Of a DNA stretch of 32,154 nucleotides, positions 25,855 through 32,154 are shown in pieces. Both the position numbers and the translations under genes were made by a program. Location of the stretch: IMG/VR virus record IMGVR_UViG_3300031621_000017, positions 1-32,154 of that record. One strand, 5' to 3'. Each line of letters opens with the position of its first letter. Positions within the stretch are counted from its first letter, which is position 1. Under the pieces are notes generated by a model that did no database searches, was not told the origin of the DNA, and was given only the letters and a program-made list of their open reading frames with translations. The stretch is from a virus.

Positions 25855-25865
25855 GAATTATTTTT

Positions 25866-27149
25866 TTAAAGGTACTTCATGTTCCAACCCTGCTTCATAT
25901 AGAACCCGACACGATTTGAGGCTTGTTTTCGAGCCGTATTTCCTTTCAGGTGTATATCAACTACAACAGGACTTATCTTACCTTCCTTTTTACGAATTAC
26001 TCGTCCTACAAGCTGTGTGAGTAAGGGTTCATTGTTCACGGGCGTAGCAAGTATGAGACAACTTAATGTATCTACTGATATGCCTTCGGAGAAAATTGCT
26101 TGCGTTCCGTAAAGAACATTTGCATCTCCGTAGAGAATCTGGTCTACAAGCTTTTCTCTATCTTCGTGAGCAACTTCCCCTGTCACACACACTGCTTTAT
26201 CTCCCGTCAATTCAGAGCATGCTTTCAGAAAGCTTACTCGATCGCTTACTACTAGTACTTTATGCCCTCTTGCGGCGTAGGCCGCAGCAAGCATTGCTAT
26301 AGTATGCCGATACTCCTCATCGTTTGACAACTTTGTTACTCTGTTAGCCCAAGGTGTTTTAGCACCATCCATGAATCTAATATCGGAAGCTACTAGGTGT
26401 ACTGTAGGGGTCATATAGTTTTCTTTTGGTGGCTTAAAAAGAGTATTACCAAAGTAATCTCTGAACACAACGTGCTTACCATCCTTTCTTTCTATAGTAC
26501 CCGACAGACCTATCTTATATCTACAGTAGTTTGTATCTAAGATTTTAGAAAAGGTAGGACTGCTAACATGATGCATCTCATCTAGTATGACAGTCCCGAA
26601 CTCCTTACGAATCTTTTCTACGTTTCGGTACAAAGTCTGCGTATTACCAATTACGATAGGACTATCAAGATCAAAGTGACCACTGCCTATGATGCCTGGT
26701 TTAAATCCGTAGACTTTCTCTACCTCTTTTGCCCATTGATTACGCAGAGCGACAGTATGGGTAACAACAAGTGTCTTTTGTCCAAGTTTACCTGCGATAG
26801 CTAAACCTGTAAAAGTCTTTCCCCAACTGACCCAAGCGTTAATTATAGAGTTATCTTCGATTGCGTCAAAAACATCCTTCTGACTTTGTCGTAGTTCAAA
26901 CCTAAATTCAGGAAAGTCTACAGGTACATGAATACGCTTATCGATTATCTCATAGTGCTCTGGTATTAAATCCGTGCGCCCTATAGGTAATGATACTAAC
27001 CCGTTTCGAATGATCCCCATATTCTTAATGATCTGAGGAGGATCAAGAGGATTGTGCGTAGGAATTGTATAGGTAAGCTCTTTATCAATCTTATCCTGCA
27101 ATTCGGCACTGCAATCCATGTATATTCTGTGGCTTATAACTGCTTTCAT
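25866..27149 (-). CDS. SF2 DNA helicase, UvsW-like
   Basis: 427 residues. Q/N-terminal RQSQKDV (88-94), P-loop AWVSWGKT (105-112; consensus A-x4-GKT), motif Ia VVTHTVALRNQW, Walker B DEMH (190-193), motif III GLSGT (214-218), motif V GTQAIFSEGISVD and motif VI TQLVGRVIRKKEGK (378-391). This set is typical of T4 UvsW and related phage DEXH helicases that remodel R-loops and stalled or branched forks. An N-terminal ~80-residue region may be the small double-stranded-DNA-sensing domain. It follows PhoH in a 4-nt ATGA overlap. The promoter at 25826-25854 begins 12 nt beyond its stop. Confidence 0.88.
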   Translation of the reverse strand: MKAVISHRIYMDCSAELQDKIDKELTYTIPTHNPLDPPQIIKNMGIIRNGLVSLPIGRTDLIPEHYEIIDKRIHVPVDFPEFRFELRQSQKDVFDAIEDNSIINAWVSWGKTFTGLAIAGKLGQKTLVVTHTVALRNQWAKEVEKVYGFKPGIIGSGHFDLDSPIVIGNTQTLYRNVEKIRKEFGTVILDEMHHVSSPTFSKILDTNYCRYKIGLSGTIERKDGKHVVFRDYFGNTLFKPPKENYMTPTVHLVASDIRFMDGAKTPWANRVTKLSNDEEYRHTIAMLAAAYAARGHKVLVVSDRVSFLKACSELTGDKAVCVTGEVAHEDREKLVDQILYGDANVLYGTQAIFSEGISVDTLSCLILATPVNNEPLLTQLVGRVIRKKEGKISPVVVDIHLKGNTARKQASNRVGFYMKQGWNMKYL

Positions 27150-27805
27150 AAATTAAGTTCGTTCTTTGCGATAATATAGTCTTTAACAAACTCGGAGCGT
27201 ACAATATCTTCTACCTGAAAGTCTATGAAGGTAAAACGCTTCATTATCTTTAGAACTCGGATAAAGTCTTGCAACCCATTTGCTTTTAAGTCTGCCTGTC
27301 TAAAGTCTCCACAGAAAATAATCCTAGTGTTCTCACCCATACGAGTGATAATAGAATCAAGTTCATGAAAACTCATGTTTTGACACTCATCAATAAGAAT
27401 AACTGCATCCCTGAGCGTGATACCCCGTATAAACGAAGTAGTCATAAAGTGTACTAAGCCTTTGTTCTTGAGGATCTCGTAAGCATCTCCTCTCCCAAAC
27501 AAGTCATTAGCAATATCTTTATAAGGTTCTTCGTACACTGAGCCTTTCTCTTTTTCAGTTCCCGGAAGGAAACCAATGTCACGAGTTGGTACTGCACTTC
27601 GTATAATTACTAAGTTTTGATACTTTCCCTTTGACATATCATCATACGCTAGATATGAGGAAATGAACGTTTTACCTGTACCTGCCAAGCCGTGGAGTAC
27701 GAGGTTCTTTTCTGACTCAAATGCTGTCAGCTGATTTCTGGTTAATGGTTCAATCTCGCGCAGTTCTAAACTAGCACCTGCGAGTGTTTTCCGTCTCTTC
27801 GCCAT
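27146..27805 (-). CDS. phoH: PhoH-like ATPase
   Basis: 219 residues. Walker A GLAGTGKT (39-46), a second conserved stretch RSAVPTRDIGFLPG (69-82), and Walker B LIDECQN (137-143) match the PhoH family, with GDFRQADL (166-173) downstream as in SF1-like ATPases. PhoH genes are very common in marine phages whether or not phosphate starvation is involved; the phage role is not settled and may relate to RNA or nucleic-acid handling. It lies between a conserved unknown gene and the UvsW-like helicase, starting 2 nt after the former. Confidence 0.9.
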   Translation of the reverse strand: MAKRRKTLAGASLELREIEPLTRNQLTAFESEKNLVLHGLAGTGKTFISSYLAYDDMSKGKYQNLVIIRSAVPTRDIGFLPGTEKEKGSVYEEPYKDIANDLFGRGDAYEILKNKGLVHFMTTSFIRGITLRDAVILIDECQNMSFHELDSIITRMGENTRIIFCGDFRQADLKANGLQDFIRVLKIMKRFTFIDFQVEDIVRSEFVKDYIIAKNELNL

Positions 27806-27806
27806 A

Positions 27807-28301
27807 TTATACTTTCTTCTTAGTGTCTTTGAGTTTCGTCTCTGAATACTCGTAAAGCACCCACGGTATGTCGTGTAGATGCAGAACCCCTGCCCATGTG
27901 TAGCCTACTGCGGGAGGGCGTGGAACAGTAAAAGGAGAATAGTGCCCCTTTACCTTAATAAGTGTAGCCTTCTCTTTAAGCTGCACTTCTTTAATCTTTA
28001 AATATTTTAATTGTAAAAACTTAGTCTTCTGGTAGATAAAAGGCATCCCTTTATTATCTATAAAATATTGTGTACGTTGCTTTAGTATTCCATTAAAAGA
28101 CACAACCATTTTCTTTAAAACGTACTTATCTCTATGAGCTGTCTGCATTCGCCTAGCTCCTAATGTTTCTCCGCTTTGGTTTTTATCGTCTAATACCTGT
28201 CCGTCTAGGAAGAGCATACCATCTACTGCTTCCCAGTCGGAAGATTGTAATAAAAATACAGGGTACTGAATTAGACCTATATTACGATATGTGATCACCA
28301 T
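27807..28301 (-). CDS. Conserved-type phage protein of unknown function after the polymerase
   Basis: 164 residues from ATG 28301 (MVITYRNIGL), 20 nt inside the end of the polymerase gene; a longer GTG start at 28355 would only add overlap. No catalytic motif is recognised. It is basic, with a beta-rich middle and features such as FLDGQVLDDKNQSGETLGAR, HRDKYVLKKMVVSFNG and TVPRPPAVGYTWAGVL. The spacing of charged and aromatic residues suggests a folded, possibly nucleic-acid-binding protein. I recall proteins of this kind beside family A polymerases in other marine phages but no function. The order polymerase-unknown-PhoH suggests a replication accessory factor. Confidence 0.65.
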   Translation of the reverse strand: MVITYRNIGLIQYPVFLLQSSDWEAVDGMLFLDGQVLDDKNQSGETLGARRMQTAHRDKYVLKKMVVSFNGILKQRTQYFIDNKGMPFIYQKTKFLQLKYLKIKEVQLKEKATLIKVKGHYSPFTVPRPPAVGYTWAGVLHLHDIPWVLYEYSETKLKDTKKKV

Positions 28302-30561
28302 ACATTTTCTCGAACTTTCCGCCTGAGTAATCTTGGTGTACAATCTCAAAGTCACAACCTACTGGTACTCCTGGTATAGAGAGACCTCTATCTAGTTGTA
28401 CAAAGTGTGCTAATTTTTCCATGTACTCGTCTATCTCGTCGTCTGGTACTTCTGCTAGAATTGAATCGTGTACTAAAGCAAAGATACGTGCTTTCTTTTT
28501 GTTTGCTTTAATCCACGAACCCATGTCTATAGCACCTAATAAGTTAATATCAGAAGCAGCAGACTGCACCAGAAAATTAAGACCAGACCTAACGCTATGG
28601 CTCTGGATGCCTTTGTCGGTCGATGCGACATTTGGTAATCTCCTCTTTCTTCCGAAGAAGCTGTAAATAAATCCATTTTGTTGAATGTATTTTTGGTTGT
28701 CTTCGATCCACTCTTTTAACTTATAAAACTCTGCAAAGTAGTCATCAATGACTTCTTGTGCATCTTTTCTACTAAAAGGTTTACCACTGTCTTTTGTTAC
28801 TTGTTCACTAATCTTGTTTGCACCAGCTCCATACATAATACCAAACGTTACGGCTTTAGCGGCCTGACGTTGCATACTATAAAGAGATGCTACTTCTGAT
28901 ACGTCACAAGGTAGTTTAAATACTTTGTGTGCGATAGCTGAGTGAAAGTTACCTCCAGACTTAAACACTTCAATCAGTGCTTTATCTTTTGCTAGGATTG
29001 CCGCGACATATACTTCTGCCGTAGTTAAATCCATTGCAACTATCTTATGACCAGGAGCTGCTTTTATACACCCTTTAACAATAGGATTATCTCTGGGTAG
29101 TTGCTGCATATTAAGCTTCCCACTAGAGCTAAGCCTCCCACTAGTTGTACCATGAAGATTAAAACCCGTACGAAGTCTGCTATCTCTATCCAACTGAGGA
29201 AAGATTTTGTCCAGATAAGTATTTTTAATCTTTGATTTTTGCCTAATAGCAAGGATAAGTTGGGGGACTTCGGATTGCTGTGCCAACTCCTCAAGAACCT
29301 CCGCATCTGTACTGTTTGCGCCCGTACCAGTTTTCTTTCCAGTAGGATTAAGCCCAATGAAATCAAACAATAAACTACGAAGCTGAACAGTGCTATTAGG
29401 ATTAAAATCTTTTCCATTTAATTTCTCAAACTTACTAATGGCAGGATGCTTGTATAACTCTACTACTGCTTCATCAATCTGGTCTTGCATAAGAGACTGA
29501 GACTTTAGCAGACGTTGTTTGTCAAAAGGCACACCATTGTCTTGGATGTCTGTAAGGAAACGACAGCCAGGTATTAATATATTGTCATAGACTTTTGCTA
29601 GACGTTTATTTTGTTTAATCTTTACTAATTTTTCATAAAGCAGAAAGGTACATGCCGCATCCATGCCTGCGTATAGCTTCATAATATCAAAAGGAATATC
29701 TCCCCAGTTAAAATCAGCCTTGAGAATACCGTTTTGCTTACGGTAGTTATCAATCCAATCATACATAGGCTTCTCATAGTCGCCATAGATTGTATACTTC
29801 ATTGCTAACTGTTTAAGACCATGTGTTCCCGGATTCTCATCTACGAGGTAGTGGAGAAGCATGGTGTCTTCAAAGCGAGGAAACCTAAAGTTAAAGTGAT
29901 ACTCAAAGAACGCCAAGTCAAACTTAGCATTATGAAATATTACTGTCTTCTTGTCGAACAGTTCCTGAAGTAAGCGTTCAGACTCTTCGTCTAAGCACTC
30001 TGTATCTATGTACGCACCACGATCTGCTTCGTAGGAGAGGGAGAGTCCAAGAATGTGCCCATCACGTGGGTATAGTCCTGTTGTCTCTGAGTCAAGCCCT
30101 ACGTAAGGTAACGGAGCATCTATAGCTGCTTGGAAGAATGCATTTGCTTCTTCTGTATCTTGAATGCCCCAAGCGTTGTATGTAGTAATTACTGTGTCTT
30201 GTTTATTACCAGTTATGTACTCTACTATACTTTGCTTGGAGTCGTCCCACGTTCTTTGTGCTTCTGGTTTGAAGGCAAGCATCGCAGGGTTAATGACAGG
30301 CAAGAACTTTTCTGCTACTTTCTTGCCAGAGTATTCTGTGACTGAGTTTACAGGGGTGAAGTATTTTAATGCGTCACTTCCTACGAGAATAAGCCAGTCA
30401 TAAGCATCAACATCTATTTCAATGTCGCAGTCTCGTTTTAGTACTTTCTTTATGTTTGGGTCGGAGCAGAGCTGATATTGATCAAACTCGAACGCATCAT
30501 CAAACTCTTTCTTGAAATTTGTTCTACTTGGTTTAGTTTCTACTAATGCAACTTTAGGCAT
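28282..30561 (-). CDS. Family A DNA polymerase with 3'-5' exonuclease; divergent motif A
   Basis: 759 residues. 3'-5' exonuclease: GLDSETTGLY (Asp157, Glu159), FHNAKFD (Asp215) and YAGMD (Tyr297, Asp301). Polymerase: TSGRLSSSGKLNMQQLPR, motif A AMDLTTAEVYVAA (Asp511, Glu516), motif B RQAAKAVTFGIMYG (Arg565, Lys569, Phe573, Tyr577), and motif C VHDSI (His698, Asp699). The motif B residue matching E. coli Pol I 762 is Phe, the wild-type E. coli state. Motif A DLTTAEVY departs from the usual DYSQIELR but keeps the key Asp and Glu. The N-terminal ~120 residues (LVGSDALKYF, YSGKKV, PVINPAML) recall the uracil-DNA-glycosylase fold attached to some phage polymerases. It overlaps the primase end by 8 nt. 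It is the replicative polymerase; no 5' nuclease domain, supplied by the gene at 20731. Confidence 0.95.
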   Translation of the reverse strand: MPKVALVETKPSRTNFKKEFDDAFEFDQYQLCSDPNIKKVLKRDCDIEIDVDAYDWLILVGSDALKYFTPVNSVTEYSGKKVAEKFLPVINPAMLAFKPEAQRTWDDSKQSIVEYITGNKQDTVITTYNAWGIQDTEEANAFFQAAIDAPLPYVGLDSETTGLYPRDGHILGLSLSYEADRGAYIDTECLDEESERLLQELFDKKTVIFHNAKFDLAFFEYHFNFRFPRFEDTMLLHYLVDENPGTHGLKQLAMKYTIYGDYEKPMYDWIDNYRKQNGILKADFNWGDIPFDIMKLYAGMDAACTFLLYEKLVKIKQNKRLAKVYDNILIPGCRFLTDIQDNGVPFDKQRLLKSQSLMQDQIDEAVVELYKHPAISKFEKLNGKDFNPNSTVQLRSLLFDFIGLNPTGKKTGTGANSTDAEVLEELAQQSEVPQLILAIRQKSKIKNTYLDKIFPQLDRDSRLRTGFNLHGTTSGRLSSSGKLNMQQLPRDNPIVKGCIKAAPGHKIVAMDLTTAEVYVAAILAKDKALIEVFKSGGNFHSAIAHKVFKLPCDVSEVASLYSMQRQAAKAVTFGIMYGAGANKISEQVTKDSGKPFSRKDAQEVIDDYFAEFYKLKEWIEDNQKYIQQNGFIYSFFGRKRRLPNVASTDKGIQSHSVRSGLNFLVQSAASDINLLGAIDMGSWIKANKKKARIFALVHDSILAEVPDDEIDEYMEKLAHFVQLDRGLSIPGVPVGCDFEIVHQDYSGGKFEKMYGDHIS

Positions 30562-31381
30562 ATAATTTACTCTTTAATGTTTGTACTGATTTTAAGGGTA
30601 ACGCTCCTGGATCTGTGTCCTTTAACGCTACATTTCTTGATGACAAGCCTACTCGCTCTGCCATTTCTTTTACTACAATTGCTGCATCCTGTCCTGCGGT
30701 ATCGCCATCGAAGAAAATTATTACTTCATCTACTCCTTGTATCGAAAGCATACGCAATTTATCTTCATTTATATTCTTTGTGCCAAAGCAACACACTGCA
30801 TTGTCTAATCCTTTATCATGCAGATTAACCATATCAAATATACCTTCTACTAGTATAACTGATCCTTTTATCGCATCTACTACAGGGTAGAGAGGCATCT
30901 TTGCACCCGCAGGCGAGATCATGTACTTAGGTACACCGCCTGTAGTGTGACGACCGTTGAATGCTATAATACGTCCTGAAATGTCTCTTACAGGAAACAC
31001 AACCCTACCAATATGGTCAGAGTCATGGTGTTGAAACGCCTCAAACTTCTTGTATGTCTCAGGCTTAATACCTCTCCAGTTACCTAGATAAGGTATAATG
31101 TTTTTTGGAAATGACAAACCAACCGACTCGGACCTCTTCTCTCTAATACTTTTCTTTAGTAATTCTCGTCTGAGTTGTAGTTGATTTGCCTTTTCACCAA
31201 AATGGGTAAAGATATTGCCTTTGTATCCGCAGGTAAAGCACCCGAAAATCCCCGTAATACGATCAATACGCATACTAGGGTTTCTATCAGGGTGCTCTGG
31301 ATTTAGACAGGTAACTACGCAATCTGCACCTTTAGGTGTAAAATATATTTGCTTAGATACTAATAATTCTTCTACTGTCAA
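30554..31381 (-). CDS. DNA primase, DnaG type (CHC2 zinc finger plus Toprim)
   Basis: 275 residues. The start codon is TTG in a TTGA overlap with the previous stop, preceded by AAGGA. N-terminal zinc finger: Cys25, His30 in TCLNPEHPDRNP and Cys48, Cys51 in GCFTCGYKGN. A catalytic core follows, including PKYMISPAGAKMPLY. The Toprim domain has LVEG (Glu179) and FFDGDTAG (Asp225, Asp227). Length equals a zinc plus Toprim primase only; the helicase is a separate gene upstream, unlike the fused T7 gp4. It makes RNA primers for lagging-strand synthesis beside the polymerase encoded downstream. Confidence 0.93.
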   Translation of the reverse strand: MTVEELLVSKQIYFTPKGADCVVTCLNPEHPDRNPSMRIDRITGIFGCFTCGYKGNIFTHFGEKANQLQLRRELLKKSIREKRSESVGLSFPKNIIPYLGNWRGIKPETYKKFEAFQHHDSDHIGRVVFPVRDISGRIIAFNGRHTTGGVPKYMISPAGAKMPLYPVVDAIKGSVILVEGIFDMVNLHDKGLDNAVCCFGTKNINEDKLRMLSIQGVDEVIIFFDGDTAGQDAAIVVKEMAERVGLSSRNVALKDTDPGALPLKSVQTLKSKLYA

Positions 31382-31659
31382 CGTCCGATATCCTTAATGT
31401 TTTCTCTACTAATAACTTGATAAGCACCCTTGTTATATGCAGGGGCTACGGTGAAGTCAGCTTCGTTAGCATAGCTACGATCTGCTGCTTCGCAAGTCCC
31501 GCCCATAATGCTGGCCGAACTATAATGTTTTGTGGTTCTACGGTATGTGTCTTCTACTACAAGTTCTGTGAACTTAGGAGTATATCGTTTAGCTTTGGGC
31601 AAAGGCTTTCGCTTTCTACCTGAGCTAGTGTGTCGTAAACTACCGAATGTAAGTGCCAA
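31378..31659 (-). CDS. Small basic phage protein, unknown function
   Basis: 93 residues. TTG 31659 is chosen as start: GGGAG stands 8 nt upstream and the promoter at 31689-31717 gives a leader of about 23 nt; the upstream TTG at 31677 lies too close to the predicted transcription start. It begins with (M)ALTFGSLRHTSSGRKRKPL and is rich in Arg/Lys at the N-terminus (KRKPLPKAKRYTPK). The middle has Tyr/Thr/Ser-rich stretches and the end is NIKDIGR. No domain recognised. The first gene behind the strongest promoter, coupled to primase in a 4-nt overlap, suggests an early replication accessory or nucleic-acid-binding protein; this is inference. Confidence 0.65.
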   Translation of the reverse strand: MALTFGSLRHTSSGRKRKPLPKAKRYTPKFTELVVEDTYRRTTKHYSSASIMGGTCEAADRSYANEADFTVAPAYNKGAYQVISRENIKDIGR

Positions 31660-31688
31660 ATTGCTTTCTCCCTTCAAAGTATCCGTAT

Positions 31689-31717
31689 ATTATACGCAAG
31701 AAGAGATAAAAAGTCAA
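31689..31717 (-). promoter_or_regulatory. Near-consensus sigma70 promoter for the primase-polymerase operon
   Basis: On the - strand: TTGACT (31717-31712), 17-bp spacer, TATAAT (31694-31689). The 10 box is perfect, the 35 box 5 of 6. It lies in the 67-nt gap between the helicase gene and the 93-aa gene and is oriented to drive primase, polymerase and downstream genes. Confidence 0.88.
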
Positions 31718-31726
31718 GAAATATTT

Positions 31727-32154
31727 TTAAAGATCGTTAATGTCTTCGCCTGTCTTGTGCGTAGAATCTTCTTTCTCTTTAGGGGTGAGGGCAGACTCAG
31801 GGCCAATCTTAAGGGTGTCCCAGTCTACTGTAGATGTGAATGACTTCATAGAGGCTGATCGCATCTTTACACAGTTCAAAGTGATACACGCATCTTCGTG
31901 ATCCCACGTTTCAAGTGCATAAGCCGCATCTGCCGCATCGAGAATACCTTTAGCGAATCGCGCTTCTCCACTTGCGTCTGTTTGATACGGTGTAAATACT
32001 GTACAATCATACTCTTGTGCCATTGATTTCAACGCCTTACTTACTTCGATTTGTTCTGTCCAGTCATACTGACCTCCGCGAGAAGGGAGACTCGACCGCT
32101 TTACTTGATTGATATAGTCCACTATGATAATACCCACATTCATTGGCTTAACTT
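31727..32154 (-). CDS. Replicative DNA helicase, DnaB/gp41 family (5' partial)
   Basis: The C-terminal ~142 residues are visible; the frame runs open to the right edge, so the gene starts beyond it. IIIVDYINQVK (Walker B, Asp in strand) followed by WTEQIEVSKALKSMAQEYDC and VFTPYQTDASGEARFAKG, with a conserved Gln in the sensor strand, is the RecA-like core of DnaB/T7 gp4/T4 gp41 helicases, and DAADAAYALE gives the last conserved helix. The C-terminus is acidic and lysine-rich (TPKEKEDSTHKTGEDINDL) and probably disordered. The Walker A is outside the window. It unwinds the replication fork and partners with the DnaG-type primase. Confidence 0.85.
   Translation of the reverse strand, partial: VKPMNVGIIIVDYINQVKRSSLPSRGGQYDWTEQIEVSKALKSMAQEYDCTVFTPYQTDASGEARFAKGILDAADAAYALETWDHEDACITLNCVKMRSASMKSFTSTVDWDTLKIGPESALTPKEKEDSTHKTGEDINDL

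Noticed and set aside
31360-31381. TTGACA at the primase start as a promoter
   Set aside because: The best 10 box (TATCTA at 16 bp) is poor; the TTG is better explained as the primase start codon.

Overview
The window looks like part of the genome of a lytic tailed dsDNA bacteriophage (Caudoviricetes), most likely from sea water or another aquatic habitat. The reasons are three very long tail-fibre or adhesin genes packed with the modules typical of marine phage fibres, a complete phage replication and recombination gene set on the other strand, a phage-type B12-dependent ribonucleotide reductase and a PhoH ATPase. Genes are packed with 1-32 nt overlaps or very short gaps. No tRNA, integrase, lysis, capsid or packaging gene is visible. 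The host cannot be named from the sequence. Near-consensus sigma70 promoters argue for a bacterial host whose main RNA polymerase transcribes these genes, and the class II reductase implies that the host has or imports cobalamin.

Left part (1-18491, + strand): host-recognition and tail module. It starts inside a fibre gene (2-5152, 5' end outside the window) that ends in carbohydrate-binding-like and LamG-like domains. Next come a 390-aa tail protein with a carbohydrate-binding-like fold, a 178-aa probable fibre-assembly protein, a 1267-aa fibre, a 97-aa small protein, and a 2253-aa giant fibre. The giant fibre is built from roughly 95-100 tandem copies of a 17-residue YadA-like beta-roll repeat and ends in a peptidase S74 intramolecular chaperone. 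It has its own consensus sigma70 promoter (11054-11082). Two small proteins close the module.

Junction (18500-18523): a perfect 10-bp hairpin with T-runs on both strands separates the two convergent modules and probably terminates both.

Right part (18538-32154, - strand; transcription runs right to left): replication, recombination and nucleotide-metabolism module. In transcription order: DnaB-like helicase (start outside the window), a 93-aa unknown basic protein, DnaG-type primase, family A DNA polymerase, a conserved unknown protein, PhoH-like ATPase, UvsW-like SF2 helicase, an unknown protein, a probable ssDNA-binding protein, the SbcD/gp47 and SbcC/gp46 nuclease pair, a possible 52-aa small protein, a Holliday-junction-resolvase-like nuclease, a 5'-3' FEN/exonuclease, class II ribonucleotide reductase, and a small DUF6447-like protein. 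Two near-consensus sigma70 promoters drive it: one at 31689-31717 before the 93-aa gene, and one at 25826-25854 before the unknown/SSB/gp47/gp46 group.

Together, helicase, primase, polymerase and SSB make the fork. PolA, the FEN nuclease and the resolvase handle flaps and junctions. SbcCD, UvsW and SSB support recombination-dependent replication, and the reductase supplies dNTPs. The fibre module supplies several adhesins whose repeats look prone to recombination. The most unusual items are the giant repeat fibre with an in-register 450-codon internal duplication, the divergent polymerase with a possible uracil-DNA-glycosylase-like N-terminus, and a promoter that overlaps the ribosome binding site of the gene it would precede.
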